Below, piece after piece: positions 47,796 through 58,445 of a DNA stretch of 64,000 bases (position 1 is its first letter; every line of letters starts with the position of its first letter). Source of the stretch: Biscogniauxia marginata (Eukaryota; Ascomycota; Sordariomycetes; Xylariales; Xylariaceae); NCBI GenBank assembly GCA_022695795.1, contig MU404105.1:232705-296704 (forward strand). Reading direction: 5' to 3'. Position numbers and translations under genes: made by a program. Under the pieces are notes generated by a model that did not search any database, had not been told where the DNA came from, and saw nothing but the letters and a program-made list of their open reading frames with translations.

Positions 47796-49755
47796 TCAGA
47801 TCTTCACCCCCCAGACGCCTCGACCGCCACTAACGCCGAGCCAGTCGCCGGCGCCATCGATGTGGTGAAGTGGAGGAGCCCATCCCAGGTTGCCCACTTC
47901 GTAGTCGCAATGCCAGTTAGCAACAGGGCTGAGATGTTTGTCAGTTGAGCCGGTCCCATTGGAGGACGGGCCGGTGGTAGGCGTGCTGTTCATTAGGTCC
48001 CATAACAGAACTTGAGAGTCATCTCCGCCCGAAGCGAGTAGCCCTCTCCTACTAGGAGACCATTCTACCGAGTTGATCGGCCCACCATGGCCTCGTAGTT
48101 CCAATAGGGCTTGACCCGGTTGCCGCACATCGAGGATGCGGATAACGTTCGAGTCCTGAGCAAACGTAGCTAAAAGGTTATGATCGTGAGGTGACGTCGC
48201 TAACCGTAGTAGAGGTGGCGCATTTGTCATGGTCTGTTGGGCTAGCGTTGGGCTGATCCTACCGCCATTCGCATCTGACGACGGGAGTTAGCATAATGAT
48301 AGATACTGGGACGTAGGCAATTACAAACCTCGGTCGTCCTTCGCAGTCGGTTCATAGATGATAGTGCTATGTTCCAAACTTCGAAGGTCGAACATTCGGA
48401 CACTGCCGTCCTGGCCGCAGCTGACGAACACATCCACGCTATTGGCACAGAACCGAACGTCGTACACCTCCTTGTCGTGTGCGATAAGCTGGGTCTTGGC
48501 AGTTAGGGAAGGAATATCCCAGATGGTACACGTCGTGTCGATACTCGAGGTTATGATCAAGCTTGGCGAGACAGTATTCCAATCTAACGAAGTGAGCGGC
48601 GCAGTATGATCCGGTGTCTTGGAATTAGACAGCAGGGCCAGTGGTGTTAGTTTCGTGATTGGCGCACCCAGCGAAGACTTGTTTATCGAGTTGGAATGTG
48701 CCGTTTGGCCATCGGCAGGGAGGGACCAAAGCCTGAGGTGATCGCCAGAGGTTGCTAACAAGTCAGTGGTTTGCTTCTGGGACGATGGAGGCTCCCACAA
48801 CAAGCGGGTAACAGGGTATGAGTGGGTTGCCTCTGCAACTTTGGTGAATTCTATGCTGTATTTTGACGAGCCAGGGGAATATATATCAGAAGGGGTATTA
48901 ACGATCTGAGTATCGAGGATCTGGATCTGTGGAAGGGAATATGGTCAGCAAATGGAACGATTGGCACATCGTCTCAAAAAGTCGCTGTGAACGCAGACTT
49001 ACAAAGTTGTGTCCATCTTCAAGGTAGCTACCAATAGCTACTTTACCGGCTCCCTTTCCCTGGGGATTCCATTTGCACCAGTCGAACGCATAGAGAGCCC
49101 ACGGGGCCAAGTAGTTACTCGTAGAAGGCTGCGAGTTGGCGAGCTCATATCCAATAGTACCAGGAGGGCCATCCGATAAGCTCGAGTCGGCTCGCGGCCT
49201 AATATCAGCGAGGCCAAGGGGCGTGTTGGAGATGTTTCTTTGCGACCCAGGAACGTTGTACTTAGGATCTGGCGGCGACATGTACTGAGATTGACCGACG
49301 GCAGCCGAACCTCCTGGCGTAGTAGGGGTATAGGGGGAGTAGCCGGAAGCAGGAGAAGGCTCAAAAGGAGCAGCGGGACTCGATCGCGAGTAGCCATGCG
49401 ACATGCTCAGAGAAGGCGGTTTCGAGGGCGAGGTGTATTCGCTCGGCGATTGCTGGATGGCACCCGACATGGTGGGCAGGGCCGGAGCAGTGTTAGCGCT
49501 CACGGCGGAGGGACGAGCGGCAGCGCCTGGTCCTCCGGGCTGAAGGACGTTGGGGACTCCAGAGTTCTGGTACTGGGGGTTGACGGATTGCGACGGGGGC
49601 TGGTCGAGCTTGATCTGGGGACCGGCAGCTGAGAAGTCTCGCGGGGACATCTGGCCGGGAAGGGTCATGGTGGGGGAGATATGTAGTTCATCGTGTTGTG
49701 AGCCGTACGTGTTAGTCCGCCTTGGCGCGGGCCCATACTGGCCTTGCTGATTCAT
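47796..49755 (-). CDS. An11/TTG1/DCAF7-type WD40 repeat protein
   Basis: Three exons (49755..49003, 48926..48329, 48274..47796) join in frame to 609 aa from the first in-frame ATG (MNQQGQYGPAPRRT). The N-terminal 190 residues are Pro/Ser/Gln-rich. The propeller starts APWALYAFDWCKWNPQGKG, the conserved opening of the plant TTG1/An11 and animal DCAF7 family, and continues with IQILDTQIV, TRLLWEPPS, LATSGDHLRLW, TSLDWNTVSPSLIITSSIDTTCTIWD, DVRFCANSVDVFVSCGQDGSVRMFD and SVEWSPSRRGLLASGGDDSQVLLWD. It is an adaptor scaffold for kinases and transcription factors in other organisms. The frame stays open 158 codons upstream without ATG, so the real start may differ. Confidence 0.88.
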
Positions 49756-51925
49756 GTTAGGCGCCGCGGCTGTTCGAGTCGCGACGGCAGGTTGAGGGGC
49801 TGGCTGTCGCTGTTGGCGCTGCTCGCCGATCGCGAACGAATCAAGTAGCGAGAAGCCCAAGGGGTAAGGTAGGGCAGTGGAGGCCGAGGCGGGGGAATTG
49901 ACCGTCGCAGAAGGTAGACAGCCTACGGACGTTGCTATCGCTGTCGCTGCCGCCGTCGCTGTCGCGGAGGGACTCGGACTTGCAGGGTTTGCAGGGCTGT
50001 TCGTGGTGTCGGTGTCAATGTCGGTGTCGGGTGGGTGGAGAAGCCGATGGTTGGGCGCTGATGACGACGACGGGGGAAGCGAAGCGGTCGCAGAAGCAGC
50101 AGGCGGATGGTTTGCTATTTGATTCCGCCTCGACGGAGTGGCGACTTGTCGCTGTCGGCCTCCAGCTGCGTCAGAAGGTGTCGGCGCCGCTGCTTGGGCT
50201 GGCAGTTTGGAGGGTGTTGATGTTAGCAATCTGCTAAGTCTTTCTTCGCCGATAATGGACGAACAAATGAATGGAAGATAAAATGGTGGGCTGGTGGCGG
50301 AGGCAAGAGTTGGGCAGCTTGAATTTGGTAGGCAATTAATTCATTACTATTTTATTAGTACGGTCTGCTATGGCGCGAGGCCGCTCTTGTTAAGCTTGCG
50401 TACGACCGTCCGTTTTCGGCCTAGTCGAGGGGAGTACAAGCTACCTCTCTTCCTAGGTAAGGTTAGGTAGTTACCTAAAGTCAAGACGCCTAAACCTACC
50501 TGCCTACCACCTACATGTACCTAATGTATGTACCTTGGGTATGTAAACAGTAGCATGGCTTTGTCTACGAAAAAGGCTGTAGGCACTTCAATGTATTAGG
50601 GAACTTGACTTACACGTTTGATTATCATTGTTCTTCGAGTTTACAGGGCTCTCTGTCTCTCTCGTAGCAACTGGGGAAGCAATAGATCCTAGTGTCTGAG
50701 CCGCATGGAATAGGGCAGATGTTGAAACTCTCACGGGTTTATGACCACCTTTCATAGGATTGTCATGGTTATTGTGGTGACGCTGGTGATGGTGGCTGGC
50801 TAGCTTGGAAGGCATATTTTAGAAAATGAAAACAAAAGATCAAGGGGGAAACCTCGACTGGAGGTATGCAGTCTGGATATTGCAGTTTGAGAAGCTGGTT
50901 TCTAGACACTGCTATAATTATCAAAATGCAATGTGATGTTGGATCGTGTTGTGAGACTCATAACAATTTAAAGTAAGGTGGGTAGGTATGGAATAGGTAC
51001 ATGTTGATACCCAAGGTAGTAATGAGATATTCTGTATCTTGTGTAGGTAGGTATGTATCTTATATACCCTCCTTGCCTCCTACATATTGACCTAACTTAC
51101 CTTCACCCAATTAATCGATGGCTGGCGATTCGAGTGATCCAACTTGTCAATTACGTACGATTGAATTTGTTACGACCGGAAGCCCTACCGCGCCTATGCA
51201 GGTGTTACCATAGGTTTAGGTAGATGGAAACTGCATATGCAACTTGTATAAGCTCTTCTCCCCTTCCGCGCCGCCCCCCGGCTTACTCAGCACAGGAATG
51301 CTCATCGCTGGCAGCTGGAAAGTCCCAATGAACAGCCCGTACGTATAAGTGATTGGTAATTCCCGTCATGAAATGGACTGTTGTCCCACCTTATCTAACC
51401 CACCAGGTCCCAGGTAGGTGGTACATTAGGAGGTAGGTACATAGGTACCTAATTCATACCTTCGACCCCACGGTTGCCAGCTGCCGCCAGCCATTCTTCT
51501 CAGGTCTTCATTATCAAACTAACCAATCTTACCTTAGGTAGGTAGGTACCTCTTAGTGCTTTCGTTCCGACCCTATGTGATCCCCAGTTGAATCTATTAA
51601 TTGTTAAATAGTTGTGATCGATGATACACATACCTTACTTCCACTGCATTTTCCACCAATTTCTTTCCTCACCGGTCTGCAGCGAAGAGGAAGGCAGGAA
51701 AGAAAGAAAGTGTGACAAAAGGGTAACAAACCCGAGGCAGAGAGCCGTCGGGATCGCGTCACCGTCATCATTCCACCTTTTGCACGTCCCACTCATTGCA
51801 ACTTGCGTTTACCGAGGAACCATCGTCGGTCACAAAAAGAACGCCCTCAGCTCATTGTGTTCGGCCTCTCACTACCACTATTTTCTCTCATCCAAATTCA
51901 CTTCATCATTCCTTAATTTGAGCAG
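49756..51925. promoter_or_regulatory. divergent upstream region rich in TAGGTA/TACCTA words
   Basis: Between the WD40 gene (minus) and the PPAT gene (plus). The part to 50229 is open in the WD40 frame and encodes an Ala/Ser/Pro-rich run without ATG; it may be 5' UTR. TAGGTA/TACCTA words cluster at 50451-50545, 50979-51062 and 51411-51551. A small orphan ORF at 50588-50815 is listed separately. Confidence 0.45.
50588..50815 (-). CDS. possible small gene or 5' exon, His/Asn-rich
   Basis: ATG to TGA, 75 codons, beginning MPSKLASHHHQRHHNNHDNP and containing RVSTSALFHAAQTLGSIAS. A good donor, GTGTAAGTC, lies at about 50608 after NNDNQT, so the last residues may be intronic and the frame could be a first exon, perhaps of a longer WD40-gene transcript. 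No matching acceptor was identified with confidence. Family unknown. Confidence 0.3.
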   Translation of the reverse strand: MPSKLASHHHQRHHNNHDNPMKGGHKPVRVSTSALFHAAQTLGSIASPVATRETESPVNSKNNDNQTCKSSSLIH

Positions 51926-53164
51926 ATGGCACCTACGGAGCCATTACCGATGGGACGTCCTCTCCCGTCGCTATTGCTGCTGCCTCCGCCTCCGCATCCC
52001 CCGAGCCGAGCTGCTCTGAAGGCTGCCTTTGAGCCCCCGCTCAGAGCCGCAATCTCTAGGCTGAGGGATGAGAAACATGGGCAGCACGGCCCAACTCTCA
52101 TCGTCGGACTTGTTTTACCCATCCTTGCCGGCGATTCACCACGCCGTAAATCACTATCGTGGCCTGACGCCCAGTCTGTGGTAGCGGGGTTATACAGCAT
52201 CGTGTCCGTCATTTGCGCTCGGCTATCAATTCCCACAGAAATACATGCTGGTCCGGGCTCGGTTGACGTTCGAGTTGTCTTGGTTGACCATGACCCATCT
52301 AAGCTGCCGGCTGTAGATCTTAAGCCTACCATCGAACCCAACAACACCATAATAGTAGACCTTGTCACCTTCGCATCGGCATATCACCCCTGGAGATATG
52401 TGTTCCACACCAACAACGAGTCTGGATATCAGATACTCTCTACTTATTTGAAGATATACGAACACATCCACACTATAAGACAGGATCAACTAGTTGTCGT
52501 CGATGGTGGCCTGTCTGTAAATCTTGAACCACGAGCACCTCCGCAATCCTCGTCACAAACTGCAACACATTCCATCGTATGTCTAGGTGGCACGTTTGAT
52601 CATTTACATCCGGGTCACAAACTCCTCCTAACTGCCGCTGTTCTACTACTAAGAGTGCCCGAGGAAGTGCCATCGGATCCGTGCCGGTTCATTATTGGAA
52701 TCACCGGTGATGAGTTACTAAAGAGGAAAAAGTACGCCGAGCTCGTGCAGTCGTGGGATGAGCGTGCAATGAACATAATCGAATTTTTAACATCGATACT
52801 GCAACTTTCTAGGAATGGGTGGAACGATAATCATGGCCCGAGGCTGACCAAGAAAGAAGGCGAACTTGTCGCTCTGTTCCGGAACGATACAATCGCAATC
52901 CAATGCGTTGTGATTCAGGATGCTTTTGGACCTACTATAACCGCCGAGAACATGGACGTTCTCGTGGTTTCGGGGGAAACTAGGTCCGGAGGGGACGCGG
53001 TGAATGAGCGGCGAAAAGAGCTTGGCTGGCATTCCCTTGAGATATTTGAGGTCGACGTCCTTGATGCCGAAGAATTCGCCGATGATACTACAAGGTCGCA
53101 AAGCTTTGCGACCAAGATAAGCAGTACTGCAATTCGACGGAAAAAGGCCGAAGCTCGTGTATAA
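51926..53164 (+). CDS. phosphopantetheine adenylyltransferase (Cab4-type)
   Basis: A single exon encodes 412 aa. The catalytic nucleotidyltransferase domain starts IVCLGGTFDHLHPGHKLLL (residues about 217-235), where HPGH is the T/HxGH signature. The C-terminal ISSTAIR (398-404) matches the ISSTxxR motif of CoaD-like enzymes. The N-terminal half lacks a known catalytic motif but is typical of eukaryotic monofunctional PPATs such as yeast Cab4. The enzyme transfers AMP from ATP to 4'-phosphopantetheine, the fourth step of coenzyme A synthesis, in the cytosol. It is convergent with the SDR gene, leaving only 57 bp between stop codons, so the transcripts probably overlap. Confidence 0.93.
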   Translation: MAPTEPLPMGRPLPSLLLLPPPPHPPSRAALKAAFEPPLRAAISRLRDEKHGQHGPTLIVGLVLPILAGDSPRRKSLSWPDAQSVVAGLYSIVSVICARLSIPTEIHAGPGSVDVRVVLVDHDPSKLPAVDLKPTIEPNNTIIVDLVTFASAYHPWRYVFHTNNESGYQILSTYLKIYEHIHTIRQDQLVVVDGGLSVNLEPRAPPQSSSQTATHSIVCLGGTFDHLHPGHKLLLTAAVLLLRVPEEVPSDPCRFIIGITGDELLKRKKYAELVQSWDERAMNIIEFLTSILQLSRNGWNDNHGPRLTKKEGELVALFRNDTIAIQCVVIQDAFGPTITAENMDVLVVSGETRSGGDAVNERRKELGWHSLEIFEVDVLDAEEFADDTTRSQSFATKISSTAIRRKKAEARV

Positions 53165-53221
53165 TACGACATACCACCATACGCTCTAGGTCTATCGGGA
53201 AATTTTGCAACCCAACGGGCA

Positions 53222-54124
53222 TTACATGAAGAGCGTCTGTCCTCCATCTACCAGAAGATCTGCACCATTGATGTAACTTCCAGCTCGGCTAGCAAGCATC
53301 ACGACGGCCCCTGATAGTTCATCGGGCTGGCCCATTCTCCCCAATGGGTTTCGACCTGCCCATATCTTCCTTGGCTCGTCTAAACCTTCTCCTTCATTGA
53401 GAATGGTGTCCATATAGCCTGGGGAGATACTATTCACTCTGATACCATGGCCACCCCATTCCGCAGCCAGCGACTTCACCATGGTTATAACTCCTGCCTT
53501 TGATACATTATATGGTACTTGTGGCTGGGGAAAATTGACCCGATGGCCGGAAATACTCGCCACGAACACTATGCTTCCTCCGCATTTCCTTTCGATCATC
53601 GTTCGAGCAACTGCCCTTGCGACGAGGAAACCCCCGATCGTGTTGACATTTAACATCCGGTTCCAGTCTTTCGTAGACCAGTCCAAGGCATGTCCACAGC
53701 CAACAATCCCGGCGAAGCTCAATAGGGTTGTGATGGGACCAACTGATTGAACAGTCTGGCCAACGGCCGCGTTGACGGCATCCTCGTCTGCCACGTCTAC
53801 TTTTAAGAATCGTATCACCGCCTCGGGAAACTCGGATTCAAGCGTCTTGGTTCTAGCTTCTGCTTCTGCTGGATGCATATCAAAAATCATCAATCCTTCG
53901 AGACCATGCTCGAGCAATGCCTTGCATGCGGCAAAGCCAAGATCCCCTGCTCCTCCCGTAACGATAGCATTCCCCTTAACACGGAAACGTTCCTGGGCCC
54001 GGACTACAGGTGGAGTATCGCGGGGTAGAGGTGGAGGCGGTGCAGCCAAAGAACCTGGGGAACCATCTCCAAGGGACACTCGAGGTAAAACTCGAGAAGC
54101 AAGATCCGATCTTTCAGTCGTCAT
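53222..54124 (-). CDS. short-chain dehydrogenase/reductase (sugar-alcohol dehydrogenase-like)
   Basis: A single exon gives 300 aa from ATG 54124 (MTTERSDLASRV); an apparently longer frame begins with a non-ATG codon. The Rossmann motif is TGGAGDLG (residues 56-63), the catalytic serine lies in SISG (around 190) and the catalytic pair is Y205-x3-K209 in YNVSK. ISPGYMDT and a C-terminal GSYINGADLLVDGG complete the family pattern. The N-terminal Pro-rich extension and overall sequence resemble D-arabinitol 2-dehydrogenase/sorbose reductase-like fungal SDRs; the substrate is not proved. Confidence 0.9.
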   Translation of the reverse strand: MTTERSDLASRVLPRVSLGDGSPGSLAAPPPPLPRDTPPVVRAQERFRVKGNAIVTGGAGDLGFAACKALLEHGLEGLMIFDMHPAEAEARTKTLESEFPEAVIRFLKVDVADEDAVNAAVGQTVQSVGPITTLLSFAGIVGCGHALDWSTKDWNRMLNVNTIGGFLVARAVARTMIERKCGGSIVFVASISGHRVNFPQPQVPYNVSKAGVITMVKSLAAEWGGHGIRVNSISPGYMDTILNEGEGLDEPRKIWAGRNPLGRMGQPDELSGAVVMLASRAGSYINGADLLVDGGQTLFM

Positions 54125-54768
54125 TTTCGTCTTTCGCTTTTGATGGATGTTCAATATGATAGCACGATGGATAGCTTTCCTACAAGATATTCTAATGGTG
54201 AAATTGAGGGACGTCAACTACTTAAGCAACGTCAGAAGCTGTGGGTCACATCTCGTCTGCGCAATACAACCATGCAGGTTGATACTCCGCACACAGCTTC
54301 ATCGATCCACTACACGCCGTAATCACTATTCAACATATTAACAATGGGCTTTTTCTCCTGTTCTTACAATGGCGGGTATGGCGCTTGGGGTGCAATTCTG
54401 TTCACAGTATTGTGGGACGCAGGCCATCGATCTTACGTACCTATGTTTCCCCATATCAACGACTTTCGCAAATGACATCGAAGTTTGTCATCGCCCATCA
54501 TCGCCCATTAGCGAACCAGAACAAACCTGTGATCTGAATATTCATGATCAATGACGGGAAATAAAGAATGATACTTTCTTATCTCTACCTAGCTTCGCTG
54601 CCATGAATAGAGAGTATACTTCCCACTTACAAGCATCCATAAACACTGGGTACATATAACCAAAAAGCCCTTTGCTATTCAATGATTGCTACCTAACACA
54701 CCTAGGGTCTATTACTACTATATCTAAATATATATATCATTTACCCCATTAGCATTCCAGTCTCTCAG
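54125..54768. other. intergenic, no gene seen
   Basis: Upstream region of the SDR gene and 3' flank of the RING gene, both on the minus strand. Two short plus ORFs here show no domain. Confidence 0.45.
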
Positions 54769-56349
54769 TCAGACTGCGTAGCATTCGCAAGCCCGATTCA
54801 AAACAGGTCTCCAATAAAGATCTGCACGGCGCATCAACCGATCAAATATAAGCGCCCTGATGAAGCCGTTACATTTCCCCTCGCAGAAATCACCTTCCGC
54901 CTTTTTCAGAATTTGATCGTAAGTATCCCTCAAGTCTCTGTGGTAATTCTCAGTCAGACGATGGTGGTATTGCCCTGGAAATTCCACAGAAACCCACGAA
55001 TCAAATTGTGGCCCATGGGAGCAAGAATCACTCATATCTACTCTCCCGGGTCCGGCAGAACTGATGCTGTCACGCACGGATTCGAGACGGGGCTTTGTTC
55101 GATGCATACTCGAGATCAGTTTCTTCAGGACTTTATATAGCTCCTGTCGTATATGATAGAGAGCAGTCTTCTCCATCATCCCTAGAGTCTGGCACTTTGA
55201 GAGTTTACGCTCTATTCCTTTCAATTCGTCTGTAACGACCTCGATGGTGCTTTCGGTACTGCAAACATAGCGTTCCAGTTCGCGGAGGCCCAGTCCCAGG
55301 GTGCTCTGCGACCCGTGCTCCATACCGATCTTGATAAGCGCCGCCCCGAGGTTCCAACTTCCGTGGTGCATGGAAACCGCGTCCGCTATCGAGGGAGTCA
55401 CGTCCCCGGGCAGCAACAGCGTCCAGTCGGGGCGCCGCTCGAGGAGCAACGCGCGGGTGAACAACGCCCGTCGGTCCTGTATCGCCTCGTGCGTCGCGCT
55501 GCCGCAGCCGAAGCCGAGCTGCTCACGGGTGAACTCGGCGCCGCTGCGGAGCCGCTGTTCCGGTATGTCGTGCCCGCACCCATACAGCAGGCTGCGCCGG
55601 CACACGGGGCAGTCGCCGTTGGGCGAATCGGGGATCCAACGCCGCAGGCACGGGGGGCAGAACTCGTGCGAGCAGTAGAGCGCGATGCCGGCCTCGCGGG
55701 CGTGCTCCTCGCAACAGATGGGACAGGTAAAGGTAGAGGTAGAGGAGGCCGGCGCCTCGAGAGCATCCGGCGCGTGCTTCTTGACCATGTCGACAAACTC
55801 GCGGCGTTCCGTCCTCGTCATCGCCTGGCGGCAATGATGCTGCGGCGGCGGCGACAGTGCCTCCACCTCGTCTACGGTCGTACGCAGGCGTTTGGCACAT
55901 TCCAAACGCACCCTCTGGTCCGCGATCGTCCTTGTTATCTGGCCGGGGACCCGCCCCACGGCGACGAGGAGCGTTCCAAGGCGCTCTGTGTCGCTCGCGC
56001 TCGGGACTGCGGGCCACGCCCGGCTGATCTCGCAGAGCTGGCGCAGCCACTCTCCCAGGACGGCATCCACGGTTTCTTCCTGTGCGGTATCGGGCTGTTC
56101 TTCGTCGTCCGCCATGCTGCTGATGGTGGTGGTTCCGGCGCGGTCGCCGCCGCATGTATAGCTTCGGTGGAACAAATCGGGTTCCGGATCCAAGATTATG
56201 TTTTGCTCGTGCTGGAGGCTTTCCCCCCCGTCTCTGTCCCGTTCGATGTGGTGCACTTCTTGTACTGAGGAGTCGATGGCCGACTCCCAGGTCTCCTGAT
56301 CTTGCTGCCACCACGCCAGGTCTGATGATGATGGTTGCCGTTGCTGCAT
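54769..56349 (-). CDS. RING finger protein (putative E3 ubiquitin ligase)
   Basis: A single exon encodes 526 aa. A C3HC4 RING lies at residues 209-250: CPICCEEH, then CSHEFCPPCLRRW and CPVCR. The N-terminus is acidic. The C-terminal half is mostly helical with conserved-looking Trp/His/Cys residues and ends EGKCNGFIRALIFDRLMRRADLYWRPVLNRACECY. An E3 ligase role is inferred from the RING. The middle is GC-rich, which creates long antisense ORFs up to 317 codons on the plus strand; these are shadows. TAGGTAGGTACC lies about 45 bp upstream of the start. Confidence 0.82.
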   Translation of the reverse strand: MQQRQPSSSDLAWWQQDQETWESAIDSSVQEVHHIERDRDGGESLQHEQNIILDPEPDLFHRSYTCGGDRAGTTTISSMADDEEQPDTAQEETVDAVLGEWLRQLCEISRAWPAVPSASDTERLGTLLVAVGRVPGQITRTIADQRVRLECAKRLRTTVDEVEALSPPPQHHCRQAMTRTERREFVDMVKKHAPDALEAPASSTSTFTCPICCEEHAREAGIALYCSHEFCPPCLRRWIPDSPNGDCPVCRRSLLYGCGHDIPEQRLRSGAEFTREQLGFGCGSATHEAIQDRRALFTRALLLERRPDWTLLLPGDVTPSIADAVSMHHGSWNLGAALIKIGMEHGSQSTLGLGLRELERYVCSTESTIEVVTDELKGIERKLSKCQTLGMMEKTALYHIRQELYKVLKKLISSMHRTKPRLESVRDSISSAGPGRVDMSDSCSHGPQFDSWVSVEFPGQYHHRLTENYHRDLRDTYDQILKKAEGDFCEGKCNGFIRALIFDRLMRRADLYWRPVLNRACECYAV

Positions 56350-56898
56350 CTCGCCCGTTTCGGCTTCTGTTGGTAGTACTATTCGGTCTAAGTAGGTAGG
56401 TACCTCTTATGGATAGAAATCGATGGGTTTCTCCGCTACTTATTTATTGTCTCTGGTGGATTAGACCTCGGAGTTCAAGAAATAGATATTAAAGTATTGA
56501 GAAAGTAACGAACATGAGTACTTCATTTACGTTATGGAAACTCTAAATGTCTCTTTCTGGCTTTCGCCGAAACATAGAGTTTAGGGTTTTTGAGGATCAA
56601 GATGATATTGTACATGAGGACTATTTCTCTGACTTGGTTCTACGTATTACATCCCGTAGCATACGTAAACTTCAAGTCATACCTGGAATATATATATATA
56701 TATATATATTTGATTCTATCAAGCATCCAGTTCGAACAGGTTCAGTCTGTTCAGGGTAGTGTTTTCCTGACCGCCCCTATTTCAAGTCGTCGATTTAATT
56801 AATCATGAGGGATTTATACCTTAGGTACCTATCAGACTATATGTCACTTAACCCCATCGTTATCCTCCCCTGAAACCTTCATTCTTCAAAACTTTTTT
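56350..56898. promoter_or_regulatory. RING-gene upstream region with TAGGTAGGTACC and TA microsatellite
   Basis: AAGTAGGTAGGTACCTC is at 56391-56407, just upstream of the RING start. A (TA)n run of about 20 bases lies at 56689-56709. No gene seen. Confidence 0.45.
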
Positions 56899-57531
56899 TT
56901 AATTTTTTTTTCCCCCACCGAGCGCATCCGCAAAGGTCCCCGCGACCCGCTCCCTCGTCCCCCCCCTCACGACGGCCGCCTCGTACGCGAGCCGGTACGC
57001 GCGCGCGTCCTCGGACAGCAGCGCACGGCGGTCGGTCCAAGCCCGTGAGGAGGCGGGATCTTGTCGCTGCCGACCCACTGGCTGTGCCCGAGCGCGAGCT
57101 CTCCGGCCCGGGGGTTGGACGACCGCCTCGCCGGGGAGCGACGGGCCCGCGACGACGATGTCGTCGTCGTCGACGCCCAGAGACGGGAACCCGTACTCGG
57201 GGCCCGGCGCCCCGATCAAGGTCCCCGAGAGTCTCGTAGCGCGTACCCCTAGACGCACTGCCCCGCGACGACGACGGCGGCGCGGTCCCGCGTGCGAGGC
57301 TAGGGACAACGTACGCCGAGGCGCAAGTCGTCCCACGTGGCAACCCGTGGATGATGGTTGTCGAGGTCGGCGGGGGACGCGGAGCTTGGTATCGCTGTTA
57401 TCATTGTTCTTATTATTATGATTCTTCTCGGCGGCGGCGGCGGCGGCGGCCAGGATCTCGAATAAGACGGCGGCGTAGTAGTAGCTGCTCCCGTAGCCGT
57501 ACACGGGCGTGAGCCCGTACGACGGCGGCAT
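56899..57531 (-). CDS. doubtful GC-rich hypothetical protein
   Basis: An ATG frame of 210 codons starts MPPSYGLTPVYGYGSSYYYAAVLFEILAAAA and ends TFADALGGGKKN. The start looks protein-like (Tyr/Gly-rich, then a hydrophobic segment), and ALLSEDARAYRLAYEAAVV looks helical. The middle is Arg/Pro/Gly-rich as expected of any frame in GC-rich DNA, and an overlapping frame of 154 codons competes. An intron between the Asn-rich stretch and the rest is possible. I recognise no family. Confidence 0.3.
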   Translation of the reverse strand: MPPSYGLTPVYGYGSSYYYAAVLFEILAAAAAAAEKNHNNKNNDNSDTKLRVPRRPRQPSSTGCHVGRLAPRRTLSLASHAGPRRRRRRGAVRLGVRATRLSGTLIGAPGPEYGFPSLGVDDDDIVVAGPSLPGEAVVQPPGRRARARAQPVGRQRQDPASSRAWTDRRALLSEDARAYRLAYEAAVVRGGTRERVAGTFADALGGGKKN

Positions 57532-58445
57532 CGAACAGGTCGGCGTGCCCGAGGGCGCTGAGCGTGCAGTCAGTCGGTTGCGGTCGGCGGGGATCGCGGG
57601 CGGGGTTCAAGGGGGGGGGGGGGAGACATGGTTTGATAACTAGCACGACGATGAAGAACTACGGTGGGTAGGTATCTCGCGGGAACGGGGGCGGTCTGAG
57701 CTAAGCGGGAAATATTATACTTATATTAGGTAACTACATCATTATAGAATTTGATAATTTAGGTAATCATCCGGTTCTCGTCAGCGTAAATCGTATATCC
57801 ACACTTCGTCCATCAACTCTGTAGAGAGGTTTTTAGCTCCTCCTATACTGTGAGTCGTGGTGGATAGGTACTTGAATCGCGATTTGTAATCCGGGAGGAT
57901 GGAGTGTCCGAGTGAACTAAAGGAACCTTAGAAGACTCACTCTGACAATATGAAATCATGTGACGGCAACGCAATGGCTAGCCTTTTTTTTAACTTGGTC
58001 GGTGTACTGCTCCCACTGAGGCTGGATGTCGTCGAGCTTGTCCACCGCCTCGCTAGAGAAAAGGGTATATTCCGATTAGGAGTTCAGGGGGCTGCTATTT
58101 TCAGTACGCTACAAAAATGGAGAGCGAGTGTAATACTCGGCAGAAATAAATATATAGCGAACATCTGTATACCGTATATGCTCGTATTTGTATATGTTTA
58201 AGCGATAAAAGTGCTCACGCAATTGCTATTGCCTCCTTTTTCCTTGCCCCGAACCCTCATTAGTCGTGAAAATCCAACCAACTACGCCTACTCCTCCTAT
58301 GTGAAGCTGTGTCCGGCATTATAGTAAGCCGTCCAACCCTGTATAACAACCGCGTCAAAGTCCTCCAAGTAGGTAGCCTATCCACTTGCCCAGGTACCAA
58401 CTACTATCCAGTATTGACTACTTATAGTAACTGATACCAACCTAA
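57532..58445. other. intergenic with G homopolymer
   Basis: Starts with GC-rich DNA including a run of about 13 G at 57611-57623, then a GGGTAGGTATC word at 57664-57674, then ordinary AT-rich sequence. No gene called; the plus frame at 57950-58201 shows no domain. Confidence 0.4.

Noticed and set aside
55315..56268. A 317-codon plus-strand ORF and other ORFs opposite the RING gene
   Set aside because: Antisense shadows of GC-rich coding sequence; composition is Arg/Ala/Gly-biased with no domain, while the minus frame has a full RING.
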